Part shown: piece after piece, positions 26,063 through 36,216 of the stretch
Layout of the letters: each line of letters begins with the position of its first letter
Numbering within the stretch: position 1 is the first letter of the stretch
Source of the DNA: Gammaproteobacteria bacterium
GTDB lineage: Bacteria; Pseudomonadota; Gammaproteobacteria; Steroidobacterales; Woeseiaceae
Reading direction: 5' to 3'
Assembly: GCA_024640305.1 (NCBI GenBank)
Contig: JAHEFG010000007.1
Span: 18,999 to 82,998, forward strand
Length of the DNA stretch: 64,000 nt
Position numbers and translations under genes: made by a program
The notes under the pieces: generated by a model
Database searches by the model: none
Seen by the model: only the letters and a program-made list of their open reading frames with translations
What the model was told of the DNA's origin: nothing

Positions 26063-26386
26063 ATGAAAGGTGGTATCGGCCAGTTGATGAAGCAGGCCCA
26101 GGAAATGCAGACCAACATGAAGAAAGCGCAGGAGGAGATGGCTTCGATAACGGTCATTGGTGAGTCTGGCGCGGGTGCTGTGCGAATCACGATGACTTGC
26201 CGACACCAGGTTCAAGCGGTGGAAATCGATGACGCGATGATCGGTGATGATAAGGAGATGCTCGAGGATCTTATTGTCGCGGCGTTTAACGACGCAATTC
26301 GCAAGGTAGAGTCGACCGTGCAGGAAAAGTATTCTGGCATGGCATCCGGCATGGGCTTGCCGCCCGGACTAAAGCTCCCGTTCTGA
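26063..26386 (+). CDS. ebfC: YbaB/EbfC nucleoid-associated protein
   Basis: A 107-residue protein starting [16 protein letters not shown], the family N-terminus, and ending [11 protein letters not shown]. It forms a tweezer-like dimer that binds DNA. GGAG lies 7 bases before the ATG. It lies between dnaX and recR with short spacers, forming the conserved dnaX-ebfC-recR unit. Confidence 0.93.
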   Translation: MKGGIGQLMKQAQEMQTNMKKAQEEMASITVIGESGAGAVRITMTCRHQVQAVEIDDAMIGDDKEMLEDLIVAAFNDAIRKVESTVQEKYSGMASGMGLPPGLKLPF

Positions 26387-26399
26387 GTCGTTTCTTGAC

Positions 26400-26999
26400 G
26401 TGTCCTATTCGCCACTGCTAATTCGTTTGATTGACGCATTGCGTTGCATGCCTGGTATTGGGCAGAAGTCCGCGCAGCGAATCGCTTTCCAATTATTGGA
26501 GCGGGATAGGGAGGGTGCTACAAACCTCTCATCAGCTCTCGCCGACGCAGCGACAGGAATTGGACACTGCAGCCGCTGCCGGATGTTCACCGAACACGAG
26601 CTGTGTTCGATCTGTGCAGCGAGCGGTCGGGACGAGTCGCAACTGTGTGTTGTTGAATCACCTGCCGATGTTATGGCAATTGAAGATGCCACCGGGTTCC
26701 GCGGCTTGTACTTTGTTCTAATGGGGCATTTGTCGCCGCTGGACGGAATCGGGCCGGAGGAGCTCGGATTAAGTATTCTCGAAGCGCGATTTGCAGAGGG
26801 CACTGCGACAGAGATTATTATCGCAACCAACCCCACGGTCGAAGGTGACGCGACTGCTCATTATCTTTCGGACATGGCTGCCCGGCACAATATTCAGGCA
26901 TCGCGCATTGCCCATGGCGTTCCTCTTGGAGGGGAACTCGAGTATGTCGACGGCGGGACACTGTCACACGCATTTTACGGCCGACGGGTCATTGACTAG
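26400..26999 (+). CDS. recR: Recombination mediator RecR
   Basis: A 199-residue protein with a helix-hairpin-helix ([14 protein letters not shown]), a zinc finger (C57, C60, C69, C72) and a Toprim domain (from about 80). With RecF/RecO it loads RecA onto gapped DNA. The start is GTG at 26400, 13 bp after ebfC; this gives the full family length. Confidence 0.93.
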   Translation: MSYSPLLIRLIDALRCMPGIGQKSAQRIAFQLLERDREGATNLSSALADAATGIGHCSRCRMFTEHELCSICAASGRDESQLCVVESPADVMAIEDATGFRGLYFVLMGHLSPLDGIGPEELGLSILEARFAEGTATEIIIATNPTVEGDATAHYLSDMAARHNIQASRIAHGVPLGGELEYVDGGTLSHAFYGRRVID

Positions 27000-27007
27000 G
27001 ACAAATC

Positions 27008-27367
27008 ATGAGTTCAGCAGACTGCTTGTTTTGCAAGATTGTGGCTGGCGAATTACCGGCCGAGATTATTTACGAGTCTGAATCGGTAATCGCCTTTCGG
27101 GATATCAATGCTAAGGCACCGACGCATGCCTTGATCATTCCGCGTCAGCACATCGCGACTATTAACGACATTGGCGAGGGTGATGAAGCGACTGTGGGAC
27201 ATTTGTACATGGCGGCCAAAGCGATTGCGGCCGAGGAAGGGCTTGCTGACGACGGCTACCGGGTTGTGATGAACTGCAATGAGGCTGCGGGGCAAACCGT
27301 GTTTCATATTCATCTGCACCTGCTGGGTGGACGGACCATGGGCTGGCCACCATGGCCACCAGGCTGA
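27008..27367 (+). CDS. HIT-family nucleoside phosphoramidase (HinT-like)
   Basis: A 119-residue protein with the histidine triad HIHLH (100-104) and the N-terminal CLFCKIVAGELPA typical of HinT. It hydrolyses nucleoside phosphoramidates or adenylated side products. AGGA lies 6 bases upstream of the ATG, overlapping the recR stop, so it is probably the last gene of the dnaX unit. Confidence 0.9.
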   Translation: MSSADCLFCKIVAGELPAEIIYESESVIAFRDINAKAPTHALIIPRQHIATINDIGEGDEATVGHLYMAAKAIAAEEGLADDGYRVVMNCNEAAGQTVFHIHLHLLGGRTMGWPPWPPG

Positions 27368-27397
27368 AACATTTCGCTGCGGCGCGCTGAACCGTCT

Positions 27398-28297
27398 TTA
27401 GATGTTTTTCTCCAGTTTCTCGGTCAGCGCCAGCAAGCGCCGGTATGATTCGTAGCGTCTCTCACTGATAGTTCCGCTTTCGACCGCTGCTTTGACAGCG
27501 CAGCCGGGTTCTCGCAGATGTCGGCAATTCGCGAAACGACAGTCCAGCCCGGCTTTGTCGATCTCACGAAACCCCTGAATAACTTGTGGCGCAGAGTCCA
27601 GCGCCGGGGCGTAGTCGCGAACACCGGGCGAATCGATGATTACGCCGCCACTTGGCAGTGAGAGCATCATGGAGTTGACAGTGGTGTGTCGGCCCTCGCG
27701 CGATTTCTCGGACACCTGCGCGGTACGCTGTTGCTGGTCGCCAAGCAGCGCATTGATGATGCTCGACTTGCCGACTCCTGACTGGCCGACAATGATCGCC
27801 GCTTTGCCGCAGATCAGTTCGTCGAGCTTACTGATGCCATCTCCCGTCAGGGCGCTGCAGCATACGGTCTGATAGTCAGCGCGCCGGTAGTCCTGTAGTA
27901 CAGTGTCCAGGTCGCTGTCGCTGCCATCCAGGTCGATCTTGTTATAGACGACGGCGGACGGAATTCCCATGTCCTCCGCGGCACAAAGGTAACGATCGAC
28001 TACGAACCAGTCAGGCTTTGGCTCGCCGGCTGCTACAACCAGCAACAATTCAATATTTGCGGCGAGGACTTCGGTTTGTCCACGCATGTTTGGCCTGCTG
28101 AGCGCATTGTCCCGTTTCTCAATGTCGACAATCAGCCAGTCTGACTCGTCCGGTATTGGCTCGGCAACGACCCGATCCCCGCAGACGGGCTTGAGACGCT
28201 TGCCCTTTATCCTTGCATCAACTTCTTCGCCGTTTTCCAGGCGCAGACGCATGCGTCTGCTGTAGGTGGCGGTGACGATAGCCTTCTGTTGTCGCAT
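27398..28297 (-). CDS. rsgA: Ribosome small-subunit GTPase RsgA
   Basis: A 299-residue circularly permuted GTPase. An OB fold comes first, then the motif order G4 (NKID, 119-122), G1 (GQSGVGKS, 171-178) and G3 (DSPG, 223-226), and a zinc site (C253, C258, H260, C266). It checks late 30S assembly. It is divergent from orn, the common arrangement. Confidence 0.95.
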   Translation of the reverse strand: MRQQKAIVTATYSRRMRLRLENGEEVDARIKGKRLKPVCGDRVVAEPIPDESDWLIVDIEKRDNALSRPNMRGQTEVLAANIELLLVVAAGEPKPDWFVVDRYLCAAEDMGIPSAVVYNKIDLDGSDSDLDTVLQDYRRADYQTVCCSALTGDGISKLDELICGKAAIIVGQSGVGKSSIINALLGDQQQRTAQVSEKSREGRHTTVNSMMLSLPSGGVIIDSPGVRDYAPALDSAPQVIQGFREIDKAGLDCRFANCRHLREPGCAVKAAVESGTISERRYESYRRLLALTEKLEKNI

Positions 28298-28410
28298 GAA
28301 TACAGGATTCCAGTGAATTCGTTGCAGAGTATGCCGCTATGCCCCAAGCCTTGCACTCTCAGGAGAGGTAAACTAGCGCAATATCCACAAAGAAATGACC
28401 AAGGATGCGC

Positions 28411-28992
28411 ATGAGCAGTAGCCCAACCACTACCGATCGCGGCGGTAACCTGATCTGGATCGACCTTGAGATGACTGGTCTTGATACGGCGGCCGATACG
28501 ATTATCGAAATTGCGACCATCGTTACGGACAGGCACCTCAATGAGCTCGCGGAAGGACCAGTGCTTGCGATTGGTCAGCCGAAAACCGTGATGGACAGCA
28601 TGGACGAATGGAACACGCGGCAGCACGGTGAGTCCGGCCTTATCGACAGGGTGCTCAAGAGTGACGTGAGTGCAAGAAAGGCGGAACTTGCGACGCTGGA
28701 GTTCCTGTCGCACTGGGTGGATGCTGGTGTGTCGCCGATGTGTGGCAACAGCATTTGCCAGGATCGTCGTTTTCTGGCGCGCGAGATGCCTGAGCTGGAG
28801 CGTTATTTCCACTATCGAAATCTTGATGTCAGCACATTGAAAATTCTGGCACAGCACTGGGCTCCCGATATTGCATCTGGATTCAGTAAAGAATCGTCTC
28901 ACCGCGCGCTGTCCGACATTCGCGATTCCATCGAGGAACTGATTTGGTATCGCGAACACCTGTTGGATCAATCTCGCCTGCAGGGCGTATGA
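28411..28992 (+). CDS. orn: Oligoribonuclease
   Basis: A 193-residue DEDDh 3'-5' exoribonuclease that degrades 2-5 nt RNAs and pGpG. The first acidic motif [10 protein letters not shown] is near the N-terminus, and [15 protein letters not shown] carries the catalytic His and Asp. I chose ATG at 28411 over ATG 28405 because AAGG sits 6 bases before the former and touches the latter. Its stop overlaps the next gene's start in ATGA. Confidence 0.93.
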   Translation: MSSSPTTTDRGGNLIWIDLEMTGLDTAADTIIEIATIVTDRHLNELAEGPVLAIGQPKTVMDSMDEWNTRQHGESGLIDRVLKSDVSARKAELATLEFLSHWVDAGVSPMCGNSICQDRRFLAREMPELERYFHYRNLDVSTLKILAQHWAPDIASGFSKESSHRALSDIRDSIEELIWYREHLLDQSRLQGV

Positions 28993-29609
28993 GCCACAAG
29001 CCCTTTGCCGCATCGACCGAACGCAACAGCCTGCCGATACTGGAGGTCATCCGTCGCGAATTTCAGCACGCGTCGAGCGTGCTGGAGATTGGCTCCGGAA
29101 CGGGCCAGCACGCAGTTTGTTTTGGCAATGCGCTGCACCATCTCGATTGGCAAACCAGCGATTTAATCGAAAATCATGGGGGAATAAACGCGTGGCTGGA
29201 TGAGGCCAGGTTGCCAAACGTTCACAAACCGATCGAACTCGACGTGCTGACCGCCGAAGCACTGCCACAAGACTACGATGCCGTGTTTTCAGCAAATACG
29301 GCACACATCATGAGCTATGAGGCGGTCGTGAAGATGTTCTCGCTGGTTGGCGAAGCCCTCCGTGAGAATGGTATTTTTGGTTTGTACGGGCCATTTCGGC
29401 AGCGTGGCGAATTCAGTACGCAAAGTAATGCGGATTTTGACAGGTCGTTGCGCGAGCGGAACCGGGAAATGGGTATTCGAGATTTAGAGGCGCTCGACAA
29501 GCTGGGTGAGAGCGGTGGCTTGGTGCGGGAGCGCCTGTACGCGATGCCGGCGAACAATTGCCTCGCAGTCTGGAGAAAAACGGCAGGAGTTAGTGATGAC
29601 AACACATAA
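28989..29609 (+). CDS. DUF938 SAM-dependent methyltransferase-like protein
   Basis: A 206-residue protein. Motif I is [15 protein letters not shown], and the segment [14 protein letters not shown] is characteristic of DUF938. The methyl acceptor is unknown. The open frame extends upstream into orn, but ATG at 28989, overlapping the orn stop, gives [13 protein letters not shown], the usual family start. It is coupled to orn and overlapped at its end by the GFA-like gene. Confidence 0.85.
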   Translation: MSHKPFAASTERNSLPILEVIRREFQHASSVLEIGSGTGQHAVCFGNALHHLDWQTSDLIENHGGINAWLDEARLPNVHKPIELDVLTAEALPQDYDAVFSANTAHIMSYEAVVKMFSLVGEALRENGIFGLYGPFRQRGEFSTQSNADFDRSLRERNREMGIRDLEALDKLGESGGLVRERLYAMPANNCLAVWRKTAGVSDDNT

Positions 29610-29979
29610 AGGCGGGTGTCACTGTGGTCGTGTGCGTTTCGAAGTCGACGCGCCGGGAGATATTGAGGCAGACCAGTGTAATTGCAGCATTTGCCGCAAG
29701 TCGGGCTACCTGCACCTGATGGTGCCAAAGCAGGCTTTTCGTCTCATTTCCGGCGAAGATGACCTGCAGACTTACACATTCAACACCAACGTTGCGCAGC
29801 ACTATTTCTGCAGGCATTGCGGCATTAAATCGTTCTATGTACCGCGCTCCCACCCAACTGGCATCAGCGTCAATACTAACTGCCTGGAGCCCGAAACTAT
29901 CCTGTCGTTGAAGATAACGCCGTTTGACGGCTCGAACTGGGAGGAGAATGCGCATAAATTGTCGCCGTTAAGCGACTGA
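29596..29979 (+). CDS. GFA-family (glutathione-dependent formaldehyde-activating enzyme-like) protein
   Basis: A 127-residue zinc protein with the cysteine motifs GGCHCGRVRFEV, CNCSICRK and FCRHCG of the GFA domain. True formaldehyde-activating activity is shown for few members; most have no known substrate. AGGAG lies 6 bases before ATG 29596, inside the end of the methyltransferase gene (14-bp overlap). Confidence 0.85.
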   Translation: MTTHKGGCHCGRVRFEVDAPGDIEADQCNCSICRKSGYLHLMVPKQAFRLISGEDDLQTYTFNTNVAQHYFCRHCGIKSFYVPRSHPTGISVNTNCLEPETILSLKITPFDGSNWEENAHKLSPLSD

Positions 29980-30053
29980 TTTAGTAGATATTTAACTGGA
30001 AGGATGGTGAGCCATAATTTATAGTTGCTGCATTCGATAAATGACATAACGTG

Positions 30054-30731
30054 ATGATTGTGAACCAAAAAAAATTGGCAGTTTGCCTGCTTTGCCTGAT
30101 TCCTTTAGCAAATGTCAGCGCAGAACCCGGTTGGGTCAGTGACCAGTTTGAGGTCATGCTGCGCAGCGGCCCGAGTACGAGCAACGCGATAGAACGCATG
30201 TTGCCAAGTGGTACGGCGCTGGAGGTCATTGAGCGTGATGACGAATCCGGCTACTCGAGAGTTCGCACTACGGCCGGGACGGAAGGTTGGGTACTTACGC
30301 GATACCTGATGGGTGAGCCCAGTGCCCGTGAACAACTGACCACCCTGACGAGTCGCCTGACAAATGCCAATGCACAGGGTAGTTCGCTGACATCACAGCT
30401 TGGCTCGATTAAAAGCGAGTACGATTCTGCAACGCGGCAAATCGCAAGTCTCGAACGCGAGAAGCAGCAGCTCGAGCAGGAACTGGCCGAAATCAAACGC
30501 ACCGCAGCCAATGTTCTGGCGATCAATAGCCAGAACCAGCAACTGCGCGAACAGTTAACGACCGCTGAAATCGATACTGCTACGCTTGAGCAGCAAAACC
30601 GCGAACTTTCGAGTCAGACAACAAGATATTGGTTTATGAGCGGCGCTCTTGTGCTGGTTGTCGGCATGATTCTCGGCATCTGGCTGCCACGTATCCGCTG
30701 GCAACGACGTTCTCGCTACGACCGCTTCTAA
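30054..30731 (+). CDS. SH3-domain, coiled-coil membrane protein (YgiM-like)
   Basis: A 225-residue protein with a signal peptide, a bacterial SH3 domain (about 27-88, with [16 protein letters not shown] and EGWVLTRYL), a coiled coil (about 95-195) and one C-terminal transmembrane helix followed by a basic tail. It matches the TIGR04211 type of envelope proteins. Start ATG 30054 or GTG 30051; no ribosome site is visible. Its stop overlaps the ppsA stop by 4 bp (CTAA). Confidence 0.82.
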   Translation: MIVNQKKLAVCLLCLIPLANVSAEPGWVSDQFEVMLRSGPSTSNAIERMLPSGTALEVIERDDESGYSRVRTTAGTEGWVLTRYLMGEPSAREQLTTLTSRLTNANAQGSSLTSQLGSIKSEYDSATRQIASLEREKQQLEQELAEIKRTAANVLAINSQNQQLREQLTTAEIDTATLEQQNRELSSQTTRYWFMSGALVLVVGMILGIWLPRIRWQRRSRYDRF

Positions 30732-33091
30732 ACGGCTTCGCCGGCAAGAAACATCCAGGTCTCGATAACCGTATCCGGATTAAGCGACATGCTCTCGATG
30801 CCCTGATCGAGCAGCCAACGCGCAAGATCCGGATGGTCCGATGGGCCCTGACCGCAAATTCCAACATACTTATTCTGCTTGCGGCAGGCTGTGATGGTCA
30901 TGGCGAGCAGTGCTTTGACTGCGTCGTCGCGCTCATCGAATATGTCGGCGACGAGAGCAGAGTCTCTATCGAGGCCGAGCGCCAGCTGCGTCATATCGTT
31001 CGATCCAATGGACATGCCGTCGAAATGCTCCAGGTACTGATCCGCCAATAAGGCATTGGTTGGCAGCTCCGACATCATGATCACCTTCAGATCGTCCTTG
31101 CCGCGTTCCAGGCCGTTGTCTGCGAGCAGTCCAATCACTTCCTTGGCCTGCTTGACCGTGCGTACGAACGGGATCATGAGTTGCACATTACGCAAGCCCA
31201 TCTCGTTGCGAACCTTGAGGATGGCCGCACACTCCAGCTCGAAACAGGGGCGGAAATCTTCTGCCACGTAGCGGCCCGCGCCACGAAATCCGAGCATCGG
31301 GTTTTCTTCGTCGGGCTCGTACTTGTCACCACCGATGAGATTTGCGTACTCGTTTGACTTGAAATCCGACATGCGGACGATTACGGGCTCCGGCGCAAAG
31401 GCGGCGGCTATCGTGCCGACACCTTCGGCGAGTTTCTCGACAAAAAACTCCACCGGGTCATTGTAGCCAGCCATCTGCTCATCAACGGCCGCTCGCGTGG
31501 CGTCATCGAGTTTGTCGTACTCCAGCAGTGCCTGCGGGTGTACGCCGATCATTCGATTGATGATGAATTCGAGGCGCGCCAGGCCGACTCCATGGTTCGG
31601 AATGTTCGCGAAGTCGAACGCCCGATCCGGGTTGCCGACGTTCATCATTATCTTGACCGGAATATCGGGCAGGGCGTCCAGTTCGATCATCGATTCCTCG
31701 AAATCCAGCCGACCATCGTAGATGTAACCCTCATCGCCTTCAGCACAACTGACCGTTACGTCTATGCCATCGCTGATTATTTCGGTAGCGTTGCCGCAAC
31801 CGACAACCGCCGGAATACCGAGTTCACGGGCAATAATTGCTGCATGGCAGGTACGGCCACCGCGGTTAGTTACGATAGCTGCCGCTCGCTTCATGACAGG
31901 TTCCCAGTCCGGGTCGGTCATGTCGGAAACGAGCACATCGCCGGCTTGAATTCGGCCCATCTCGCTGACATTACGAATAATCTTGGCAGTACCGACGCCG
32001 ATTTTCTGTCCTATGCTTCGGCCCGTGCAGATGACGTCGGAGTGAGCCTTTAGCGTGAAACGCTGAATACTTCGCCCACTATGACTCTGGACGGTTTCTG
32101 GCCGCGCCTGGAGAATGTAAAGCTTGCCATCGTTGCCGTCCTTGCCCCATTCAATGTCCATTGGACGACCGTAGTGCTTCTCGATTGTTACAGCCATCCG
32201 TGACAGCTCGATGATGTCTTCGTCACTGATAGAGAATTTGCGGGTATCAGTCTCGGCTACGTCTACCGTCTGCACCGTTTTCCCAGGCGTTGGATCGTCG
32301 CTGTAAATCATTTTTATGGCTTTGTCGCCGAGGTTTTTTCGCAAAATTGGGTGATGGCCCGATTCGAGAGCGGGCTTGTAAACATAGAACTCGTCCGGAT
32401 TCACCGCGCCCTGGACTACTGTCTCGCCGAGTCCGTAGGACGATGTGATAAATACGGCGTCTCTGAACCCAGTCTCGGTATCGAGCGTAAAAATGACACC
32501 GGCGGATCCGACATCACTTCGCACCATAGTCTGTACACCGGCTGATAGCGCGACATGCTTGTGATCAAAGCCCTGATGGACGCGGTAAGCGATCGCCCGA
32601 TCGTTGTAAAGTGAGGCGAAAACCTGGTGAAGAGCGTCAATGAGATGTTCGAAACCACGCACATTCAGAAACGTCTCTTGCTGCCCCGCAAAGGAGGCAT
32701 CCGGCAAGTCTTCCGCCGTGGCGGACGAGCGTACGGCGACCGCGATATCCTTGCCGCCCGACATGTCATCCCACGCATCCTTGATATCTTTGTGCAAGCG
32801 CTCGGGAAGGGGTGTTTCAAGAACCCAGTCGCGTATCTGCTTTCCGGCGCTCGCCAGCGCATTTATGTCGTCGACGTCGAGGTCAGTAAGGACATCAGAG
32901 ATGCGCTGGTCGAGCCTATCGGTCCCCAGGAAGTCCCTGAACGCGACAGAAGTGGTTGCGAAACCACCCGGCACGGCAACGCCCAGAGCGCTTAGGTTGC
33001 TGATCATCTCTCCGAGTGAGGCGTTTTTGCCGCCCACGGTCTCAATATCGTTCATGCCAAGCTCAGCGAGCTTGATGACATATGGCTCCAA
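30728..33091 (-). CDS. ppsA: Phosphoenolpyruvate synthase
   Basis: A 787-residue enzyme converting pyruvate and ATP to PEP, AMP and phosphate. The N-terminal ATP-grasp part has [20 protein letters not shown] (121-140); the swivelling domain carries GGRTCHAAI with phospho-carrier His416 and the regulatory Thr414; the PEP/pyruvate barrel ends the protein with [18 protein letters not shown]. It is divergent from its regulator ppsR, which modifies the Thr beside the carrier His in homologues. Confidence 0.95.
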   Translation of the reverse strand: MEPYVIKLAELGMNDIETVGGKNASLGEMISNLSALGVAVPGGFATTSVAFRDFLGTDRLDQRISDVLTDLDVDDINALASAGKQIRDWVLETPLPERLHKDIKDAWDDMSGGKDIAVAVRSSATAEDLPDASFAGQQETFLNVRGFEHLIDALHQVFASLYNDRAIAYRVHQGFDHKHVALSAGVQTMVRSDVGSAGVIFTLDTETGFRDAVFITSSYGLGETVVQGAVNPDEFYVYKPALESGHHPILRKNLGDKAIKMIYSDDPTPGKTVQTVDVAETDTRKFSISDEDIIELSRMAVTIEKHYGRPMDIEWGKDGNDGKLYILQARPETVQSHSGRSIQRFTLKAHSDVICTGRSIGQKIGVGTAKIIRNVSEMGRIQAGDVLVSDMTDPDWEPVMKRAAAIVTNRGGRTCHAAIIARELGIPAVVGCGNATEIISDGIDVTVSCAEGDEGYIYDGRLDFEESMIELDALPDIPVKIMMNVGNPDRAFDFANIPNHGVGLARLEFIINRMIGVHPQALLEYDKLDDATRAAVDEQMAGYNDPVEFFVEKLAEGVGTIAAAFAPEPVIVRMSDFKSNEYANLIGGDKYEPDEENPMLGFRGAGRYVAEDFRPCFELECAAILKVRNEMGLRNVQLMIPFVRTVKQAKEVIGLLADNGLERGKDDLKVIMMSELPTNALLADQYLEHFDGMSIGSNDMTQLALGLDRDSALVADIFDERDDAVKALLAMTITACRKQNKYVGICGQGPSDHPDLARWLLDQGIESMSLNPDTVIETWMFLAGEAV

Positions 33092-33192
33092 TGGATGCTC
33101 CCTTGTGTTCCCGCGCAGGAAATGGACAATCGATTTCGAAAAACAGTAGTTCAGCGATGGCAGTCATCGCTGCAAATTCGGAATTATCGTCT

Positions 33193-34017
33193 ATGAACGA
33201 ACGCACTGTATTCTTTCTGTCTGATCAGACCGGTGTTACTGCGGAAACGCTCGGACACAGCCTGTTAACGCAGTTTGACGGTCGGGACTTTCGGCATGTG
33301 ACTGTGCCATTTATAGATTCCGAAGACAAGGCGCTCGAAGCAGTGCGCAAGATCAATGATGCGGCTGGCAAAGACACACTCAAACCGTTGGTATTTTCCA
33401 CGCTCGTGCAACCCGAATTTCGCAAGATCCTGAAACAGGCGAACGGACTGCACCTGGACATATTCGATGTCTTTCTCGATCCACTGAAGGAGGAGTTGAA
33501 GCAGGAACCTACCTACGAATCCGGGCGCGCGCACGGTATGAGCGATATCAACGCTTATATGAAACGCATAGAGGCGACCAATTTCGCGCTGGCTAACGAC
33601 GATGGCGGCACCAGCCGAAACTACGAAATGGCGGACGTCATTCTGGTTGGAGTATCGCGATCGGGAAAAACACCGACCTGCCTGTATCTTGCTTTGCAGT
33701 ATGGCGTTTACGCCGCCAACTATCCGTTAACTGAAGAAGACTTTGAATCGGGTAAACTGCCTGACTTCCTGGTGCAGCAGAAGCGCAAGCTTTACGGCCT
33801 GTCGATTACGCCCGAGCGACTGCGCCAGATTCGCAAGGAAAGACGCTCCATGGGCAAATACTCGTCTGCGCAGCAAGTCAGCTACGAAATACGCGAGGCT
33901 AATAAACTCTTCAAGCGCTACGGAATTCCAAATGTCGATACGACTGAGTTTTCGATCGAAGAAATCGCCAGTCAAATTCTCGACAGTACCGGCGTCGAGC
34001 GGCGCGTTCGGCCCTGA
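33193..34017 (+). CDS. ppsR: PEP synthase regulatory kinase/phosphatase PpsR
   Basis: A 274-residue member of the DUF299 bifunctional regulators, with the N-terminal strand VFFLSDQTGVTAETLG and P-loop GVSRSGKTPTCLYLA. Homologues inactivate PEP synthase by ADP-dependent threonine phosphorylation and reactivate it by phosphorolysis. ATG 33193 gives the family length; ATG 33157 would add 12 residues, and neither has a strong ribosome site. It is paired head-to-head with ppsA. Confidence 0.92.
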   Translation: MNERTVFFLSDQTGVTAETLGHSLLTQFDGRDFRHVTVPFIDSEDKALEAVRKINDAAGKDTLKPLVFSTLVQPEFRKILKQANGLHLDIFDVFLDPLKEELKQEPTYESGRAHGMSDINAYMKRIEATNFALANDDGGTSRNYEMADVILVGVSRSGKTPTCLYLALQYGVYAANYPLTEEDFESGKLPDFLVQQKRKLYGLSITPERLRQIRKERRSMGKYSSAQQVSYEIREANKLFKRYGIPNVDTTEFSIEEIASQILDSTGVERRVRP

Positions 34018-34094
34018 AAATCGCCTGAGACAGGCATTTCCGGAACGTAATTTGCACGCCTTGGGCGGCAGAACCACTGTGCTATATTGAAGTC

Positions 34095-34550
34095 ATGTTG
34101 CTCGATTGCCAGTTAGTGCCGCAGACGATAGTCAAGCCGAAGAGCTTTGTCGGCCTGATGTCCTTGTATGAGAGCAATTATCTGCGGTTGTTGCGGCTGA
34201 TTCCCGAACTCGACCGGCTGGATGGCTTTTACCGGTCACGCGTAGCTGGTGACTGCGATCTCTGTGTCGAAATCATTGAGAGGTGCAGGTACACGGTGAC
34301 ACTTTCTCTGACGTACTTTTTTGAGGACGAGAAAGGTCGAATCGCGGATCCCGATGTGACGGTCAGGGCCTATCTCGACGGCCAATTGGCCGAATCAATG
34401 GCACTGTCGGGTGAGCACCGGCATGCAGAGCTGCGACGCCTTGCCAGCGAACATCGCCTTCAACTCAATGAACGGTGGCAACGTAACATCCTGTTAAACA
34501 AGTGGTTGGAATACCTGACAGACCAGGGGCACCTGGTCCTCGAAAAGTAA
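34095..34550 (+). CDS. DUF1249 (YqiB-like) protein
   Basis: A 151-residue protein with the family features LMSLYESNYLRLLRLIPEL, YTVTLSLTYFF and ARDxD-like PDVTVRAYLDGQLAE, and RWQRNILLNKWLEYL near the end. The molecular function of the family is unknown. It is 77 bp downstream of ppsR on the same strand. Confidence 0.85.
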   Translation: MLLDCQLVPQTIVKPKSFVGLMSLYESNYLRLLRLIPELDRLDGFYRSRVAGDCDLCVEIIERCRYTVTLSLTYFFEDEKGRIADPDVTVRAYLDGQLAESMALSGEHRHAELRRLASEHRLQLNERWQRNILLNKWLEYLTDQGHLVLEK

Positions 34551-34688
34551 AAGCACACCAGCATCCGTCAGTGCACAGCAGACCCTAAAACTGTCGACTC
34601 AGTCAGAGACTCTCGCATCCTCAATTGCCATCATTCGTAATCATCCACTTTGCCTGTACGCTTTTGTGCAGGGATTATGTAAAGAGGC

Positions 34689-35729
34689 ATGGCGGTGACA
34701 AGTTTGACGGCCATTTTTGGAGGCGCACAGGAAAAGCCAGAGGAGGAGAGCGAAAAGCTCCTGAATCTGTACTGGAATCGTGCCGAACTCAAAAAGGAAT
34801 TCGCGAGCCTGCGCAGCGAACAGTTTCGCTTGAAGGACTGTATTAAGAGCCAGGAAGGTGCGACTGCGCGGATCCAGCAAAAACTCGATCACCTGGAACA
34901 GCTGTTACTTGACCCGGAGTGGGTCTACAACGTCCTAACCCACTATCAGCTGCAGGCACTAAACCTGCGCTGCATATCGAAACTCGGTAAATTCGCAGAA
35001 CAGCTCAAGCAACAGCGCGAGCAAAAGCAGAATAAACAGCAATTGGCAGACTGGAACGGAAGGCGAGGTGAGGAATCCGCTGAAATCGAGTCGCAGATTG
35101 GTCAAAAACGGATGCAATTGCAGACGCTCGAAGATCAACTACAGTTTGAACGGCAGCGCTTGGTCTCGATGAGCGGGTTTGTCAGAATCTTTCGCCGTCG
35201 TTCGGTCATGAAGACCATCGACAGGCTTGCTGAGACTATAGACTGCACTCGCCTGGAAGAGGAGCAGTTATTGCTGCGGTATGACGAAGTGCAAAACCGT
35301 CTACCCCCGGATACGCAAGGTCTCGATATACCGACAAAACGATTGATAAACTGCATGATCCTGGCCTTCGCTCAACAGCTATATCTGCACTTCGGACCCG
35401 ATGGCATAGCGGGTATGGCCAGGGAGGCTGGAGAAAAAAGCGTCGGCGCGATCAACTATGGCAGCAAGAAGGACTGCGACAGGGTGATCGCGCGAGCAGG
35501 TAAACGCTCGCAGTCATTTGAAAAAGAATCGGATTTCGCAGATGTCCTGCGGCAACGAGCCCATTTGATCGCCGAAAAGGCCCTTTACCGCAACGATGAT
35601 GATGCGGTACCGGCTTCAGGCTCTGTTGCGACCGTATTCGCGATCAGCGAGGAGGGCGCCGTCAAGACGTCAGACGCAGATCTTCTGGGGCAAAACTATT
35701 GGGGTCTCGCCGGAATTCTCAGCCGCTAG
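34689..35729 (+). CDS. Cytosolic coiled-coil protein of unknown function
   Basis: A 346-residue protein without signal peptide or membrane helix. Residues of about 15-210 are strongly charged and helical (KEFASLRSEQFRLKDCIKSQ and similar), consistent with long coiled coils; the last 130 residues are more globular. The ATG at 34689 has AGAGG only one base away; GTG at 34695, two codons later, is better spaced and may be the true start. Its stop shares CTAG with the converging gene. I do not recognise the family. Confidence 0.65.
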   Translation: MAVTSLTAIFGGAQEKPEEESEKLLNLYWNRAELKKEFASLRSEQFRLKDCIKSQEGATARIQQKLDHLEQLLLDPEWVYNVLTHYQLQALNLRCISKLGKFAEQLKQQREQKQNKQQLADWNGRRGEESAEIESQIGQKRMQLQTLEDQLQFERQRLVSMSGFVRIFRRRSVMKTIDRLAETIDCTRLEEEQLLLRYDEVQNRLPPDTQGLDIPTKRLINCMILAFAQQLYLHFGPDGIAGMAREAGEKSVGAINYGSKKDCDRVIARAGKRSQSFEKESDFADVLRQRAHLIAEKALYRNDDDAVPASGSVATVFAISEEGAVKTSDADLLGQNYWGLAGILSR

Positions 35730-36142
35730 ATGTCGGTTCTGAACATTTCTCTGCGGAAGAGCGGAATACTGACGATCGAGTCACCTGGCGAGCGGGTGGT
35801 GATTTCCTCAAACCCCGAGGTCTCATCCGGTTTCCTGGCCTCGGGTTTGATTTCTTCGTACTCGGTAAAGACAGAAGCAGGTAGAGATTCTATTGCCTCG
35901 GCTGGCTCTGGTGCAGGCTTCGCGTCATCCTTGGCACCAATTCGGTGTACCGGCGCGTCGGTCTTCTCTATCAAGTTCGGTGAGGCGGCCTCAACAGCCG
36001 CTGACGGCACTGTGTCGGTGTCCTGGTCCGACTTGCCTGTAATACCGTTGGAGGCGAGGGCGGGAAGACACCAGGCGCCTGTCATCAGCAGTGCAGCGAC
36101 CCCTGCGCATCTTGAAACAGCGTGTGTCTGGTTTGACTTCAC
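35726..36142 (-). CDS. Secreted proline/glutamate-rich protein of unknown function
   Basis: A 138-residue protein with a signal peptide (ending LPALASNG) and a low-complexity acidic mature part. The start is GTG at 36142, with GGAGAG 3-8 bases upstream. An open frame on the other strand (35730-36158) covers the same bases but lacks a ribosome site and a signal peptide, so I take this strand. Function unknown. Confidence 0.55.
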   Translation of the reverse strand: MKSNQTHAVSRCAGVAALLMTGAWCLPALASNGITGKSDQDTDTVPSAAVEAASPNLIEKTDAPVHRIGAKDDAKPAPEPAEAIESLPASVFTEYEEIKPEARKPDETSGFEEITTRSPGDSIVSIPLFRREMFRTDI

Positions 36143-36216
36143 GAGCTCTCCAATATGAACCCCGGCTAGGTGTTATGGTGGAGTATAACACCAACATACC
36201 GACTTGCAAATTCAGC

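Noticed and set aside
35730-36158. 142-codon plus-strand frame antisense to the secreted Pro/Glu-rich protein
   Set aside because: No ribosome site and no signal peptide, whereas the minus-strand frame has both.
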